Shown: positions 26,323 to 37,721 of the stretch, piece by piece
How positions within the stretch are numbered: the stretch's first letter is position 1
Layout of the letters: each line of letters begins with the position of its first letter
Origin: Strigamia acuminata
Lineage: Eukaryota; Arthropoda; Chilopoda; Geophilomorpha; Linotaeniidae
Assembly: GCA_949358305.1 (NCBI GenBank)
Contig: OX442315.1
Location: forward strand, 19,742,427 to 19,806,426
Reading direction: 5' to 3'
Length of the DNA: 64,000 nucleotides
Notes under the pieces: model-generated
The model's database searches: none
What the model was told of the DNA's origin: nothing
The model's input: the letters and a program-made list of their open reading frames with translations, nothing else
Program-made: the position numbers and the translations under genes

Positions 26323-29300
26323 TGCATGAATAAATTCAAATTGCAAAATAAATATTTTGTGCAAGGAAACATTGAAAAATGTGATATATTTACAACCTGA
26401 AGCGTGATCCAAACAGTCAATACTCATCTCCGTCTGTCACACACACAACAAACCTCTGATTCAGAGTGGCGTCTTGAAGGGATGCAGTGATTGGTGGGTA
26501 CGGGATGTTTTAGTGCCCACTCATGGGGGAGAGGAGGGTGGGCGAGGTGACGACAGTGGACGGTGTGCATAGGTCAAGGAGAGGTCCACACATGGTTTCT
26601 TTGGAGAGTCAATTTTTCCGAAGTTTCTCTTCGCTATTCGGATCGACTCGGACGATGCGAACAGAAATAAGTGATAAAGGAAATCTTTTCCAGCCCTTGT
26701 GTATGGAATAATTGGAAACAGGTTAGATCTTTGCATATATACTTGACAATCAGTGTAACCATTTGCTAAATGAATTCTTCTATGTGTTATTTTGCTTTTT
26801 TTCTAAAAATATTTTTGTTTTACTATGTTTGGAAGTTGGATTTTTTGCTTCCATATATGTTTTTAAACGTGTGACTTATTTGGTGAAATTATGGTTAAAT
26901 TTGTTGAGCTTTTTTGGTCTGAGCAGACTAGTTTTTATATACACGGTTATGTCATTACTTTAGAATGTAAAGAAGTCGAGTTAGACCCTGTTTTAAGTTT
27001 CATAACTAGTATTTATTAATTTAAAGTGTTAAGTGTTTTTATGATGGTGAGATATTAATAATGATAAGGTTATTTCAATGGTAATTAATGTTAAAAATTG
27101 TTGGAAGTTGTTTTTCTGTATTAATGTCGGGTGTGCCGGTTTCTGCGAAAGGGAAGTGAAAAATGCGAATTTTGTGGAGAAAAATTGGTTTCTTAATTTC
27201 AGAAGAAGAGGGGTGGATTGTGTAAGGGGGGGTTTCCACTTACGCCTCAGATTGGTGGAATTGCAAAGCCTGTAGCCAATGAGCTGTGCGCACTATCGCA
27301 ACATGAAAGAGACAGCAGTTCTGCTTGAGAATATAGCGTGGCGGTCAAAATCTTCTCTTCATCCATCAGGTAATCTGTGACGATTCGTATTAAACGTCGA
27401 TGTATTTTGGTTTAATGTTTCGAGTGAATGGGTTGTGGGTCTAATGGGGTAACGCATATTGCATGCGGAGTAGTTATGGATTATTTGCTCGTGATGTGCA
27501 TGTACGGTCAGGGATTTCTTTGTATGAAAATTTTTTTTTTTTTAGTTATTTTAAAAAAAAAATTTTTTTTTTTTATAAGTGAAAAAAATTTAAAAAAATT
27601 AAATTTTAGATGGAAAAGGCAGATTTTTTTTTTATTTTATGTAATACGTATATTTTTTTCCATGCATCAGTTTTTCTATTTCAATTTTTCAACATTTTTT
27701 TTTTAATCTCAAAATCATACATAAATTATTAAACTAATAAAAAGTTGAGAAATATCTGAGCTATTTTATTTTCTAAGAATTCCTTTTCGATTTAGATTTA
27801 TACACAAGTTGACTCCACAAATATGCAGTTTCATTGAGGTCTCGAATTAATTGTTTGTTTTAAATTTAAAAATATTTAAACTTGTGTTACGTAACGTTAA
27901 AAAAATGATCCCGACTTGAATAGTTTTTTTAAAGTAAGAAAGAGAAAAAAGAAAAAGAAAACAATTTCTATAAATGTTCTCAAATTGGTTGACAATAGGG
28001 GTAAAAAAGCATGTCTGGAATAAAATGAGTGAACTGCATTGATGAAAGATGTCCAGACTGGGTTACGGCGACGACCACAATGACCTCTCTGTAGATGCTA
28101 TATGGAAAGCAGACAGCACAAAGGGGTTGTGTCCAGTGGGAAATTGTATTTGTGTCTGTATTACAGTCCATTAAATTGAGTGTGGCAGCAATGAAAATCC
28201 AAAGTGAAGCAGTAGCAGCATAGCAGAGCTTTGACGTCTTAAACTCAACTCTGCGAGTGGGATATGGTTAATGAGTTGAGACGGATTAACGCACCCACAT
28301 TAAGGCAAGAAAGGGAGTAAAATAAATGTTAATTATTAGTCCAATTTCTCTAAATTTGTATACATTTTATTCTCATGTTCTCCGCATGTGGTTCTTGAGC
28401 CGAGATTAAGTTTGGTGCTTGTCCCTGGTCATCATTTTGCCACTTTTCTGGTCCCTTGACCTTTCCCCCCCCCCTTGTCCAGCTGGAGACTGGCCTAATC
28501 CCATCAGTCCCTGGTGCTTCCCAGGCTTCTCGGTGTTGAAGGCGGGCATCGTGGCCAGCATACCAAGTCCACTTTGCTTGTGCCCAATATATTGCTGGTC
28601 AATGGCGAAGCAAGTTTTTCTCCCCCACAGCGTTAAAATCCCTGTCCACATGCTTAGCATGGCCTGGACGAGGTAGGAGTTGAAGCCAGGAAAATCAAGC
28701 TCTGCTGGAATCACAAAAGATGGCCTATCAAGAGCCTCATTTGCATCACAAGTGATGTCAGGAAGAAGGCCCTGACTGCATCTCAAGCCAGCACACGTTC
28801 TAGAAGGTTAACAGTGAGAAAAGGATGAAAGCAAGCTCTGCCATCATTGCTCAGTCATCGTATGAGTTATGAGACCCAATGCTATTTGTGTGGTCAAAGC
28901 CCAGGAAACGTTCCCATACACCATTAAGTAAGAACGCTATTCCTGGAATTGTATTCAAAGAGGGGCAAGCTGGCAAGACGCAACATTTAAATTGCACACC
29001 TCAAACCGGACTTTTATTTCATTCGTCACCCCTTTTCCATAAATTTCCTACATAAAAGAATATTTGACATTTTACTTTCATTTTCTTTTTAATTATTCAT
29101 GTTTTTTAATTGTTTCATTAGTCGACGTTTTAATTTCATTTCGAAATTTAAACATTTTATTTTATTTTATTTTTATTCATTTTTTATTATAATTAGATTT
29201 TGTGACTTTTTGTGACAATTTATTTTTTTCTCATTCGGTCAGCATCGGTAAGTGGCCTTCAGTCCCAACATTGAATGAGCGTCACATCGTGATTGGTCAG

Positions 29301-32076
29301 TCGCAACCAATAGGCGTTGTCTCGTTGTACTTTTCCCGAATGTATTTTCATTTGACGCCAGGAGCCAAGTGTTGCCGACATGACACGTGTAAAAAAAACT
29401 GCTGGATGGTTAGTAAACGTTGATTTGTAATAAGTGGACGCGCTTTCGACGTGTGGTGGTGTTTTTAACGAGCATGAAGTTGTTGCTATACACACACGGG
29501 CAAGTTTTTATCTATAGCAGTCGCCGCCTGTTCGTGAGCAAGTGGTTCTGAGGTGTGCGCATCTTACAGTGGCAGTGGGTAAGGTGCAAGATGAGCCCGA
29601 GTTGCGCTCGTGACACGATGCGCTCTTAAGTCTCTGGGCACTTGTTTTTAATTTTCATCTTATTCCGATGCTTCACTGCCTCGCACTGTAAGTCTGCATG
29701 CTGGCTTCTCGTTTCCCATGCCAGTGGGATTTAATTTATATGCATGACAGTGTGTGTGTGCATCAAGTTAGCATTTGAAGTGGCATACTGATGAGATATT
29801 AAGGATAAAGATGTTTGACTCAACCGTCAGCAAATATATGTGTGTGTATGTTTATATGTATGGTGTATTTGCGGGGTTGCGTGAAGGTTTTGAGGATAAA
29901 TTTGCTCGGGCAAAGAGGAATGGAAAAAAATAAGACGACACAATTAAGTAGCATTTTGATAGTTTAAAAATAACTGATTTAGTTGATTTGATATTTTTCT
30001 CAAGTGTTTGTAATACGAAATGTTTGGTTGAAATTTGTTCGTGTTTTTTTTAGAGAAGATTTGTGTCAATGGATAGTAATTATGCATTTGGAGACTTTTT
30101 TAATGCGTACATTTATTCCTAAAGGGCTCAGACTGTGGGCCAGTCCAAAAGGCCAAACAGGGGCTAGGAAGGTAAACCCTTTGTGCTCTAGAAGTTTACC
30201 TATATGTACTATAGCTTTTATTTATTCTTTATATGTGGAAGAAGTTTGGTATATACGGAAATAGGTGTTAACTAAGAATAAATAAAATTTAGGTTTAAAT
30301 TTTGGTCCTAAATTTGAGTTGGGGGGAAAGAATGGGTCCGGTAATTATCGTTTTGTGATAAATGCTGTGATTTATAATTTTTTTTTAAGATAATTTTGTT
30401 TGTTTTCGTTTTGTTTTCCATTGATAGGTGGAAGTTGTGCCTAGCGACGCTTCAGGTAAAGAATACACCGAGCATGATGACAAGTTCATCGATGAGCCGA
30501 GCGAGTTGGAAGGCAAAAATGTGTATTTCATCGTCAAGTTGATCAGTGCGCGTGGCCTTCCGAACCGATATAGTGTGAGTTGATTTTTTTCACTATTTTA
30601 TTTTATATACTGTAGAACGGTAACGGGAATGAATTTTATTTTATTTTATTTATTTCTGTTTTAAAAAATATATATTTTAGGATATTTATTGTCGATACAA
30701 CCTTTTCGACGAAGAAGGCGGCGAAGTAAGAACCGACACAGTTCTTGATCCAACGCCAAATACGAATTTTAATCATAATAAAATGTTTTCTTTTGAACCT
30801 GCTACTAAAGAGGTGTGTAGAATTCAATTTTATACATTTTAAAATTAATTTAAAAAAAAACAAATGTTTAAAAAATATAAATTAAACGCGAAAAGGCGTT
30901 TATCTGCGCGTGTGGCATGACACTTAACAAAAACATATAGAGGTATAAGAAAAGGTAGAGTTGCATAAAGGAGATGTTATAGGTTGTGAGGGGTTCGAGA
31001 GGGTAAATCTTTGTGATTCCCTGTGGGTTAAAGAACAGGGTTTTGTTGAATGACATGGCACACTCTGGGTGGGATACAGGTTAAGGAAGGGGAAAATGGT
31101 ATAAGAAAAAGAGGGGAAGAAAATAACGGTATCTTTAATAGGGGGTATTAGAGATGGCTTATTGCGAGCACGCGCACGAAACCAGGGGGGAAAAAAGGCC
31201 TATGGAGAGGAAAATGAGAGTGTGGTTGAATACTTGAATGTGTGTGTATAAAAGTTTAGGAATTTAGATTGATTTGTTTTTAAGGTAATTCAACATTTAC
31301 ACGATGGTTGGTTTGTGGTTCAAGTTTGGGGAAAACAGCAAAATCGCAAGTCAGCCGCCTTATTTGCCAAAGGTAAAACCACGAAACAAATGCTCAGCGT
31401 CGACCATGATATCATTTCTCGAAGTGCACGCGTTGGAGCGACCGGAAGATTGAGTGTAAGTCGATTGAAAATTAAATTTTATTTTGAATTTTTCTGTATA
31501 AAATCTGTTTTTAAAAGGTGACGTCGGATCCTGAAAAACAGAGCGTTGTCGTTGAATTACTCTTGATGAAGAAACAGCAAGCTCGATTACAGCAGAGAGT
31601 GGTGAGTTATAGCTTAGTTTTCGTAATAAATTTCATATTTTTGGACGGTTTTTTAAAACAAAAAATGAATATTTTGTGTGTATAGGAAGCGATACGTCGA
31701 TTAATCGATATGGCAGAAATGATGAATAAAAGAAGAGTTCCTACAGCCATGTTAAAAGAAGTATTTAATGCTTCCAGTGCCGATGTAGCGGAGCGAGTGA
31801 TGGCCATGTTTGAAGGTAAATAAACCCGGTATGTATTTGATTTGCTTTCGAGTTTGAATACACATAAAAGGTTGCAAGTAGGATTGATAATTCTGCGCAA
31901 TGTCGAGCCATTTTAAGCCATTGGAGTTTAATTTTAGAGCTGATGAGTGTTTTTTTCTTTTAATGTGGGTGTATTTAGATATTACTGATGAGGACAGTGA
32001 TGGTGATGATGATGGTGATTGGATGTATGGAAAAAGACAAAACAAGGCCACGTCCTCCATGTGTCTACTTCTCTAA
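16054..32076 (+). CDS. Kinesin-3 family motor, KIF28 / KLP-6 type (25 exons)
   Basis: This is a plus-end microtubule motor of 991 predicted residues, near the size of KIF28P and nematode KLP-6. Exons: 16054-16101, 17210-17419, 17586-17718, 17798-17877, 17951-18065, 18121-18232, 18306-18413, 18626-18759, 18834-18904, 19422-19482, 19735-19887, 19971-20056, 20121-20293, 20364-20498, 20904-21055, 21150-21298, 21900-22046, 22210-22293, 22359-22421, 30428-30574, 30681-30812, 31285-31455, 31518-31601, 31686-31815, 31979-32076. All phases join without a stop. The motor has the P-loop GQTGSGKS, switch I SSRAH and switch II DLAGSER. A short coiled coil follows, then an FHA domain (exons 13-15), a KIF1-like region with EAMILQDDL, and a C2-like beta sandwich (exons 20-22). 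An acidic tail ends SSMCLLL. Intron 1 is a U12 AT-AC intron; intron 19 is 8 kb. KLP-6 acts in sensory cilia; a similar role here is inferred. Confidence 0.93.
16102..17209 (+). other. U12-type AT-AC intron (kinesin intron 1)
   Basis: The first coding exon ends after VRVRPF and the intron begins ATATCCTTTG, the exact minor-spliceosome 5' consensus. Near the 3' end, TTCCTTAAC at 17193-17201 is the exact U12 branch-site consensus, followed eight bases later by the terminal AC at 17208-17209. Translation resumes in phase with [10 protein letters not shown], the expected kinesin sequence. No GT-AG alternative restores the frame, because a TAA lies just upstream at 17198. Confidence 0.93.
19490..19685. 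other. GC-richer insert inside kinesin intron 10
   Basis: Most of intron 10 (19483-19734) consists of a segment distinctly richer in G and C than other introns here. It contains GGGGCCC and an inverted pair, TCTCGCAG against CTGCGAGA. It encodes nothing recognisable. A remnant of a mobile element is one possibility. Confidence 0.3.
26288..26316. repeat. Poly(T) run of 29
   Basis: An uninterrupted run of 29 T lies in kinesin intron 19. It could be a simple repeat or the poly(A) tail of an old minus-strand retrotransposed copy; no related sequence next to it is recognised. Confidence 0.6.
28406..28799 (-). CDS. Unrecognised GC-rich open reading frame inside kinesin intron 19
   Basis: On the minus strand an open frame of about 130 codons runs from a good splice acceptor (pyrimidine-rich tract ending TTCTAG at 28800-28805) to a TAA at 28406. 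Local GC is clearly above the surrounding intron. Readable parts are [49 protein letters not shown] and a Gly/Lys-rich end. There is no ATG near the start, so if coding it is an internal or terminal exon. I do not recognise the family. It could be an exon of a nested gene, a fragment of a mobile element, or a chance open frame; the opposite strand is also open for 85 codons, which weakens the coding case. Confidence 0.25.
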
Positions 32077-33402
32077 TTGAAATTGTGTTCCTTGTTTTCT
32101 AATATACAAACTGTGCAGATGGAAATGCCTAACTAATTCGAGGTGGCTCATAGTTGATGGTTTATTTTCGGACACTAAAAAAACTCGAGTGGACTGGAAG
32201 TAATTTTATCGATGTACCGAATGTTTGTTATTAATTTTGTAAGCGATTGGTAGAAACATAGAATTTGTTGTGAGCTATATTTATGATCAACGACGTGGTT
32301 CGCTTTTGTAACACCGTTACTTAATGCGAAAACGTAATTTTTCCTCAAACTGAGAACAACGAATTGACAAACTGTATATTTTTATGCGAAACTTGACGCT
32401 TTTGTATTAAGTAATTTCGTTACGTAAAAGACTAAAACGTCTGATGGTTTTTTATTCGTGTAGTTTTTCTCATGTTGAGGTAATTACACTTGTCATGTGT
32501 GAATGGATGCCGGTAATTTTTCACTTGTAGAGTAGAATTGTAATAGATACTTTGCGTTTTTTATGTTGGTTTAAATTCTTTAAATAAGAAAATCATATTT
32601 TTATATTTATTTTTTTAATTTTGTAATTTTTGTTTTAAAATTTGGAATTGAATAGTGTTTTTGTAATTAGTAGGTAGCCTGCAAAAGCGCACAGTGTGTT
32701 TTATTGTACAATACAAGTATTCCGAAATGTAAATAATTTAATTCTGCACGGATAAAAAATAATTGGTAAAAAAAGGAGCAGAGAGCGAGAGAGGGGAAAA
32801 GAAATTAAGGCGCATTCAAATTCAGTATAATTAAACGCCGTATACAGTATTGGGGGAAAAAATGGAATGATTATTAACATCAGTGGACGAAAACATGCGT
32901 GCATTGTTTCATATTGGATCATTTGTGTAATGGTTTTAATTTGGGTTTTTGCTTGGTGGTATTTTAATTTGAAATTAGTTTAATGACTGCGATTTGTTTG
33001 CTTTTTAACGGGCTTCGCATAGAATTAACTATGCACTATGGTAAAGGAGAGGCAGATTTGGAGTCATATTCCTTTAAAAGGATTATTTTAAAAAAAAAAG
33101 TCATGTACATAGTCATAGTCATTATTTTTAGTACTTTTCGAGTATAACTTTAACTTTTCCTTAATGTATGTAACACTTAAAACACGGCTTGATAGTTTAT
33201 TTGTAGTGAATTTGTGAGTCACTTGTTCGTGAACGTGGGTGTGTTCAAACATTCGTATATAGCCACTTGATTTGCTCCGTGGATAGCCGAATATAGGCAG
33301 ACAGGTTGCAAATGTTGAATCTTTTTAGTTTTAATTTTGTCGTGCGCGATGCGGCAAAATTTATACATCTATAAAATTGGTTCAATGTTGCCTGTATTCA
33401 CG

Positions 33403-33514
33403 GACCCGTGCTGTAAGAATCGTGAAGTAACGACAGTTTCCACCACTCGCATGGGTACACACTCGTGCAAATGGCGGAAAGAATCATTTTTTAGCGATAC
33501 TTACAGCACGGGTC
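33403..33514. repeat. 20-bp inverted repeat with 72-base loop
   Basis: The left arm at 33403-33422 (GACCCGTGCTGTAAGAATCG) matches the reverse complement of the right arm at 33495-33514 at 19 of 20 positions. The arms are GC-rich relative to their surroundings. It may be a foldback element, an RNA hairpin in the kinesin 3' untranslated region, or a small TIR element. Confidence 0.75.
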
Positions 33515-35562
33515 ACATTTTATAGCAGGGTTTACGAAGCAAGTATTGAATTAACCTTTTAAATCCATAGGTTTTTAAAGAGAAAATTATTCTAACCGTC
33601 AAATTCAGTCAGATATATTGATAATGATGATTGATGGGCATTAGTTGCAATGTAATTCGATTTTATTTTGTATGATTACGACAAAATTGACAATTGATAT
33701 TTATTCTTTACGCAATTTTTAATTTAAAAAGTTGAAGTGACCCACTTGGGCACTAATGATTTTAGAATATGCTTTTAAGTTTAAAATTCCACTTGAAATT
33801 GTTAAGCAATTTTATAATTATATTATATTGTAGTTTTTGGACTAGAAATTATCAACTATCGGTAATATTTTGGGTGATTAATAGTGAAAATATGTACTTT
33901 GCGCTTGCAAGTGAAATAAGGGTACAGCCGGGTATCTAATCTGCATAATACCAGGCTTTAACTAGTACGAGCTTTCAATTTGCTAAACTTTCTGCACACA
34001 ATTACAAATTTGACGCGAGACAATTTAATTTGTTTTTGGTTAAAAGTTGAGAAAATAATAGAAAAATAAACAAGCTCGCTTCGTTTAGCTTATTCTCAGA
34101 AGTTGGCAAAAATTAAACGTCCAGATTTCCTAATGAGAAACATGCAGAAACGTCGAAGTTTAAATTAAAATACGTTTCCATGGTTTGATTATTTCAACAT
34201 TTCTACAATAGTTTCTATAACAACTATAGGGATTAATGAAAGTTCAAAGGCGATCAGTCACTTCACTGCATTAAAATGTTTGTTCTGCAATTATTTATTG
34301 CTTTATATCTCGTAGATTTTGTATTGTATTCTAACAGCTAGTTTTTTTTAGGGTTATTGTTTCGGATAGAGATAAACTCATTTATCGCAAAAATGATTGT
34401 GGGGATATTTTGCATTTAAAAAATGATTTTCAACAATAGTATTATTCAGAAACTACTTCCCACATTGATTCAAGTTTCTAGTAAAATATTTTAATTATTG
34501 GAAATAAAATAATGAAAAATTACCAGTATATCTAAATTGGAATCGGGCAGCGCGCGATGCAAAGTGTGGAGTAGTTTCAGCATTAAAATTAATGATAAAA
34601 GTGCGAAGTATGAAATGATGAAGGACCATATCCCGATTTGTTAAATCATTTTGCAATAATGGTGAACATTTTATCTCGCTTCAAAACTTCAGTTCGCTCC
34701 CAATATCTTAATACTAAATTCCAACCATGTATCCTGTTTTGAGCAGATGATTCTTAATTAGTTGTTGTAGCCTAATATAGGCCCAATACTGCTGAAATAA
34801 ATAAACCAGTAATAGCCGTGTTAAATGCATGTGCAGAATTTGATGCGCAGTTTGAATTTGGCATCAAGATACAGTTTAGCAGCAAACTAGAGTTTAGTTT
34901 AATCAATTGCTCTGGGTTGTTTAAATAATGTAATAATACTGTAATTGAAGTGTGAAATGTGAAAATGCAAAGTGCAGAAGGTAAACCTGAGTATCTTGAA
35001 CGAACAGAATTTTTTACCTGGTTTCTCACAAAATAATAGCTTGAGTTTTATCTTAGAAAAACGCAATGGAATTTATAAATGAATGTTTGAACACCCACGT
35101 AAATCATTTGTACATTTCAAACTTCTTCGCTTGCGGATTTAAAACTGCACCAAAAACAAAACCGTTCAAATTGTTTTTATTTTTAACATAAAAAAAATTC
35201 GGAGATCTCTGAATTTAAAAATAGAATATATTTAATGAATTTAAAAATAATTTTTCTTAGATCTTACACGTATATTTATAATAAATTATTTTATTTTTTG
35301 AAAAAAAAAATAATTTAAAAAAGCAAGCCAGCTTTGTCTAGCCAAAAACCAACTCTTGTGTGAAGTTAGATAACTTTGAATCCATCCAGCCATACAAAAT
35401 ACATGAATTAAAATTCGAGGAGGAGGCCGGAAAACACATCTTATAAACAGCATTAACAATAGCAAATCGCCTTTTTTTTATTCTTCATATCAGCACCCGA
35501 ATCATGTCTAGATTTAATATATGAGTATGAAATAGTTAAATAAAAGTCTTAAAAACTGAGGT

Positions 35563-35649
35563 GGGCTCCTACCGAGCCCTAACAAGCTTATCAAAGCTAT
35601 GGCTGTGATAGCTGGCCACTCCTCTCATATTCTAAGAGGGGTGACAGCC
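35563..35649 (+). other. Cluster of strong stem-loops (possible structured RNA)
   Basis: Three hairpins lie in 87 bases. One is GGGCTC/GAGCCC (35563-35579). The second is AGCTAT/ATAGCT (35595-35613). The third is a nine-pair stem of 35617-35625 with 35635-35643 (one G-U pair), which can extend through GGCTGT (35601-35606) with ACAGCC (35644-35649). The second and the extended third are mutually exclusive. The block is more GC-rich than its surroundings. No known RNA family is recognised. Confidence 0.4.
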
Positions 35650-37721
35650 TAAAGTATTTCTCATGTACAAATCTTGCCCTGGCTCCTATTTGCCCTAAAA
35701 TTTCGCTAGAATCCGCTAAATAAATTTGTGTGAATACAATCACACGTCTCACATTGCACTATTTGTTTGATAATTTTATTTTAGTTGAGTTCTGTATAGG
35801 AAATATTTAATTTTAGTTTTATTTTATCCAATGTAAGTAAAATTGAATGATCCAGTTGTGTAAATTCATGAAAGTTGTCACCGGGAATAGAATTTCTTTT
35901 CTCTCGCTCTCGCTCTTGCTTCGAAGTAGATTTTTAAAGAAAAAAATTGAATGAAAGGAAAAATAAATTTCATAAATATTTTGAAGCCTGATTTACAAGC
36001 TGGTGATGTTGGTGTTGACAAGCTTTACACGTTAAGAGTTTCTAGACAAGTTTTTGTACTTAAATTTTTAATCTGCTTAGCGAACCATTCGAAATAAGAT
36101 CAAAAGTGAGCGTGGCAATAAAGAAATAAAATGTAGTTTTTACATTTGTGTTATTAGTTAGATGATGTTTTAAGTTTGAATCACATCCACCACCAACAGT
36201 GCCTTTGTTGTCAGGCTAATAAATGGCACAACCAGTTCAAATTCACACGTGTTCAGTGTTGTAAATATACCGAGACAAGTCTGTCACTAGTGATTAATAC
36301 ATATGACAGATAATAAAAAAAATGTAATTCTTTGGAATTTTTTTTTGTTACCTTTTTATTTGTAACAAGCCACACCTCACGAAGACTCACTTATTAATAG
36401 CACACGAAATAAATAAATATCACGAGTATTTCAAGCTAAAATTCTTTTATTAATCATAGGATTTCAAAAAACTCAGTTTTTTTTTTCTTTTTTAATTTTT
36501 TCTTTTTTTTAGTATCAATATTTTCAAGGAAGGAATGTTGTAGTGTTTGTGTTCTATATTTACAAACTAATTTCATTTTTTTTTCTTTTTCGCTATCACA
36601 TGAGTAACGCATTTAATTTTTATATACATAATAACTATTTGGCAACAACATAGTGTAATAAATCAACAATGTTTAGTTTGTATTGCTTTTAGGCCTCCGT
36701 GGTAATTAGACTCGAAAAAATGTGTAATTTAACCTGAGATTCTAATATATATTGTTATTATTATGCTAACAAAAGGAAGGACAAACTTTGCACTCATCAC
36801 CACTAAAAAAACTTAATAAAATATACTTCCAGTAACATTATAAAATCCACACTTTTGCATTGTTTTATTCCATCTACAACCAATGAGGTAAAAAAAAATA
36901 TTTTTCCTCTAAGTATTTATAACTGAAAATTTACTTTACTGGCTCTCCCATTTGGTTGCATAGTGAAAGTGATGTACCAATAAAGATAGCAAAGCTAACG
37001 AACAGTTTTTATGATTGTCCGAATTTTTAAAAACTCCTTAAAATAAAAACAAAAAAAATCTTTTTTTTAAAACATCTAACATGGCTAGGATTATCATAAA
37101 CAACTTCAAATCCAGAATAAAAACAATTGTAAACTGTTACACAATAAAATAAATCAAAACAATCGTATTTAATCAGCAAACAGAAGAGATAAGAACATTT
37201 CTTTGATTACATTGCTAAGTGTTTTCAAAATTTTAAATTTTTCTGAGGTATTTTTTAGGCATCACAATAAAAAAATAAAACCCATCCCTCAATAATCTGG
37301 ACTTTAGTCATATTCGATGATTGTCAAATGAAATTCGGGGGGAAAAAACTTGCTTTTCTAGTCAAATAAATCGATTAGGAAATCTAAAAATCCTAAAATA
37401 TTCGACTAGGCAACGCGGAAACCATTTAGCGGTGCTTACGAGGAGGCACAGCGTATGCAAAGTTTAAGGAGTGAGGAAAACTTTAACAAATAATCGAGCA
37501 CACTTTGATTTCAAAATGACTGGAAGATGATGCGTTGTTGTTGGTGGTAGCTTGGAATGACTTCAAACCTCTAATTATGGTTGCTAGGGAGTGATTGCAC
37601 TTGGATACTTCTCCGAAATTCCTGCATTACGAATCTATTAGTCACTTGAATAATTTCTAAAATCTAATTAACCTACCAAACTCAAATGTACTTGAGTGTT
37701 ATTTTCGAGTCATTCTTCATG

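Larger units (their letters stand above)
22422..30427 (+). other. 8 kb intron 19 of the kinesin gene
   Basis: The donor is GTGAGT after exon 19; the acceptor TGATAG precedes exon 20. Most of it is AT-rich noncoding DNA with simple T runs. Islands with higher GC occur near 23690-23940, 25250-25600, 26440-26700, 27220-27370, 28400-28800 and 29250-29720. Some have promoter-like traits: a TATAAAA at about 25359-25366, CCAAT boxes near 27250-27280, and facing CCAAT boxes at 29292-29311. Except for the 28406-28799 reading frame listed separately, no coding exon is recognised. Confidence 0.7.
32077..37721. other. Kinesin / zinc-finger convergent intergenic region
   Basis: These 5.6 kb lie between the stop codons of two convergent genes and should contain both 3' untranslated regions. 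I see no conserved reading frame. Possible poly(A) signals on the plus strand occur near 34503 and 35539. TGTAAATA at 32727 is a Pumilio-type site. Two strong foldbacks (33403-33514 and 35563-35649) are listed separately. Confidence 0.6.

Noticed and set aside
27428-27706. 92-codon open frame in the kinesin intron
   Set aside because: Phe/Lys-rich translation of T and A runs; no splice or start context.
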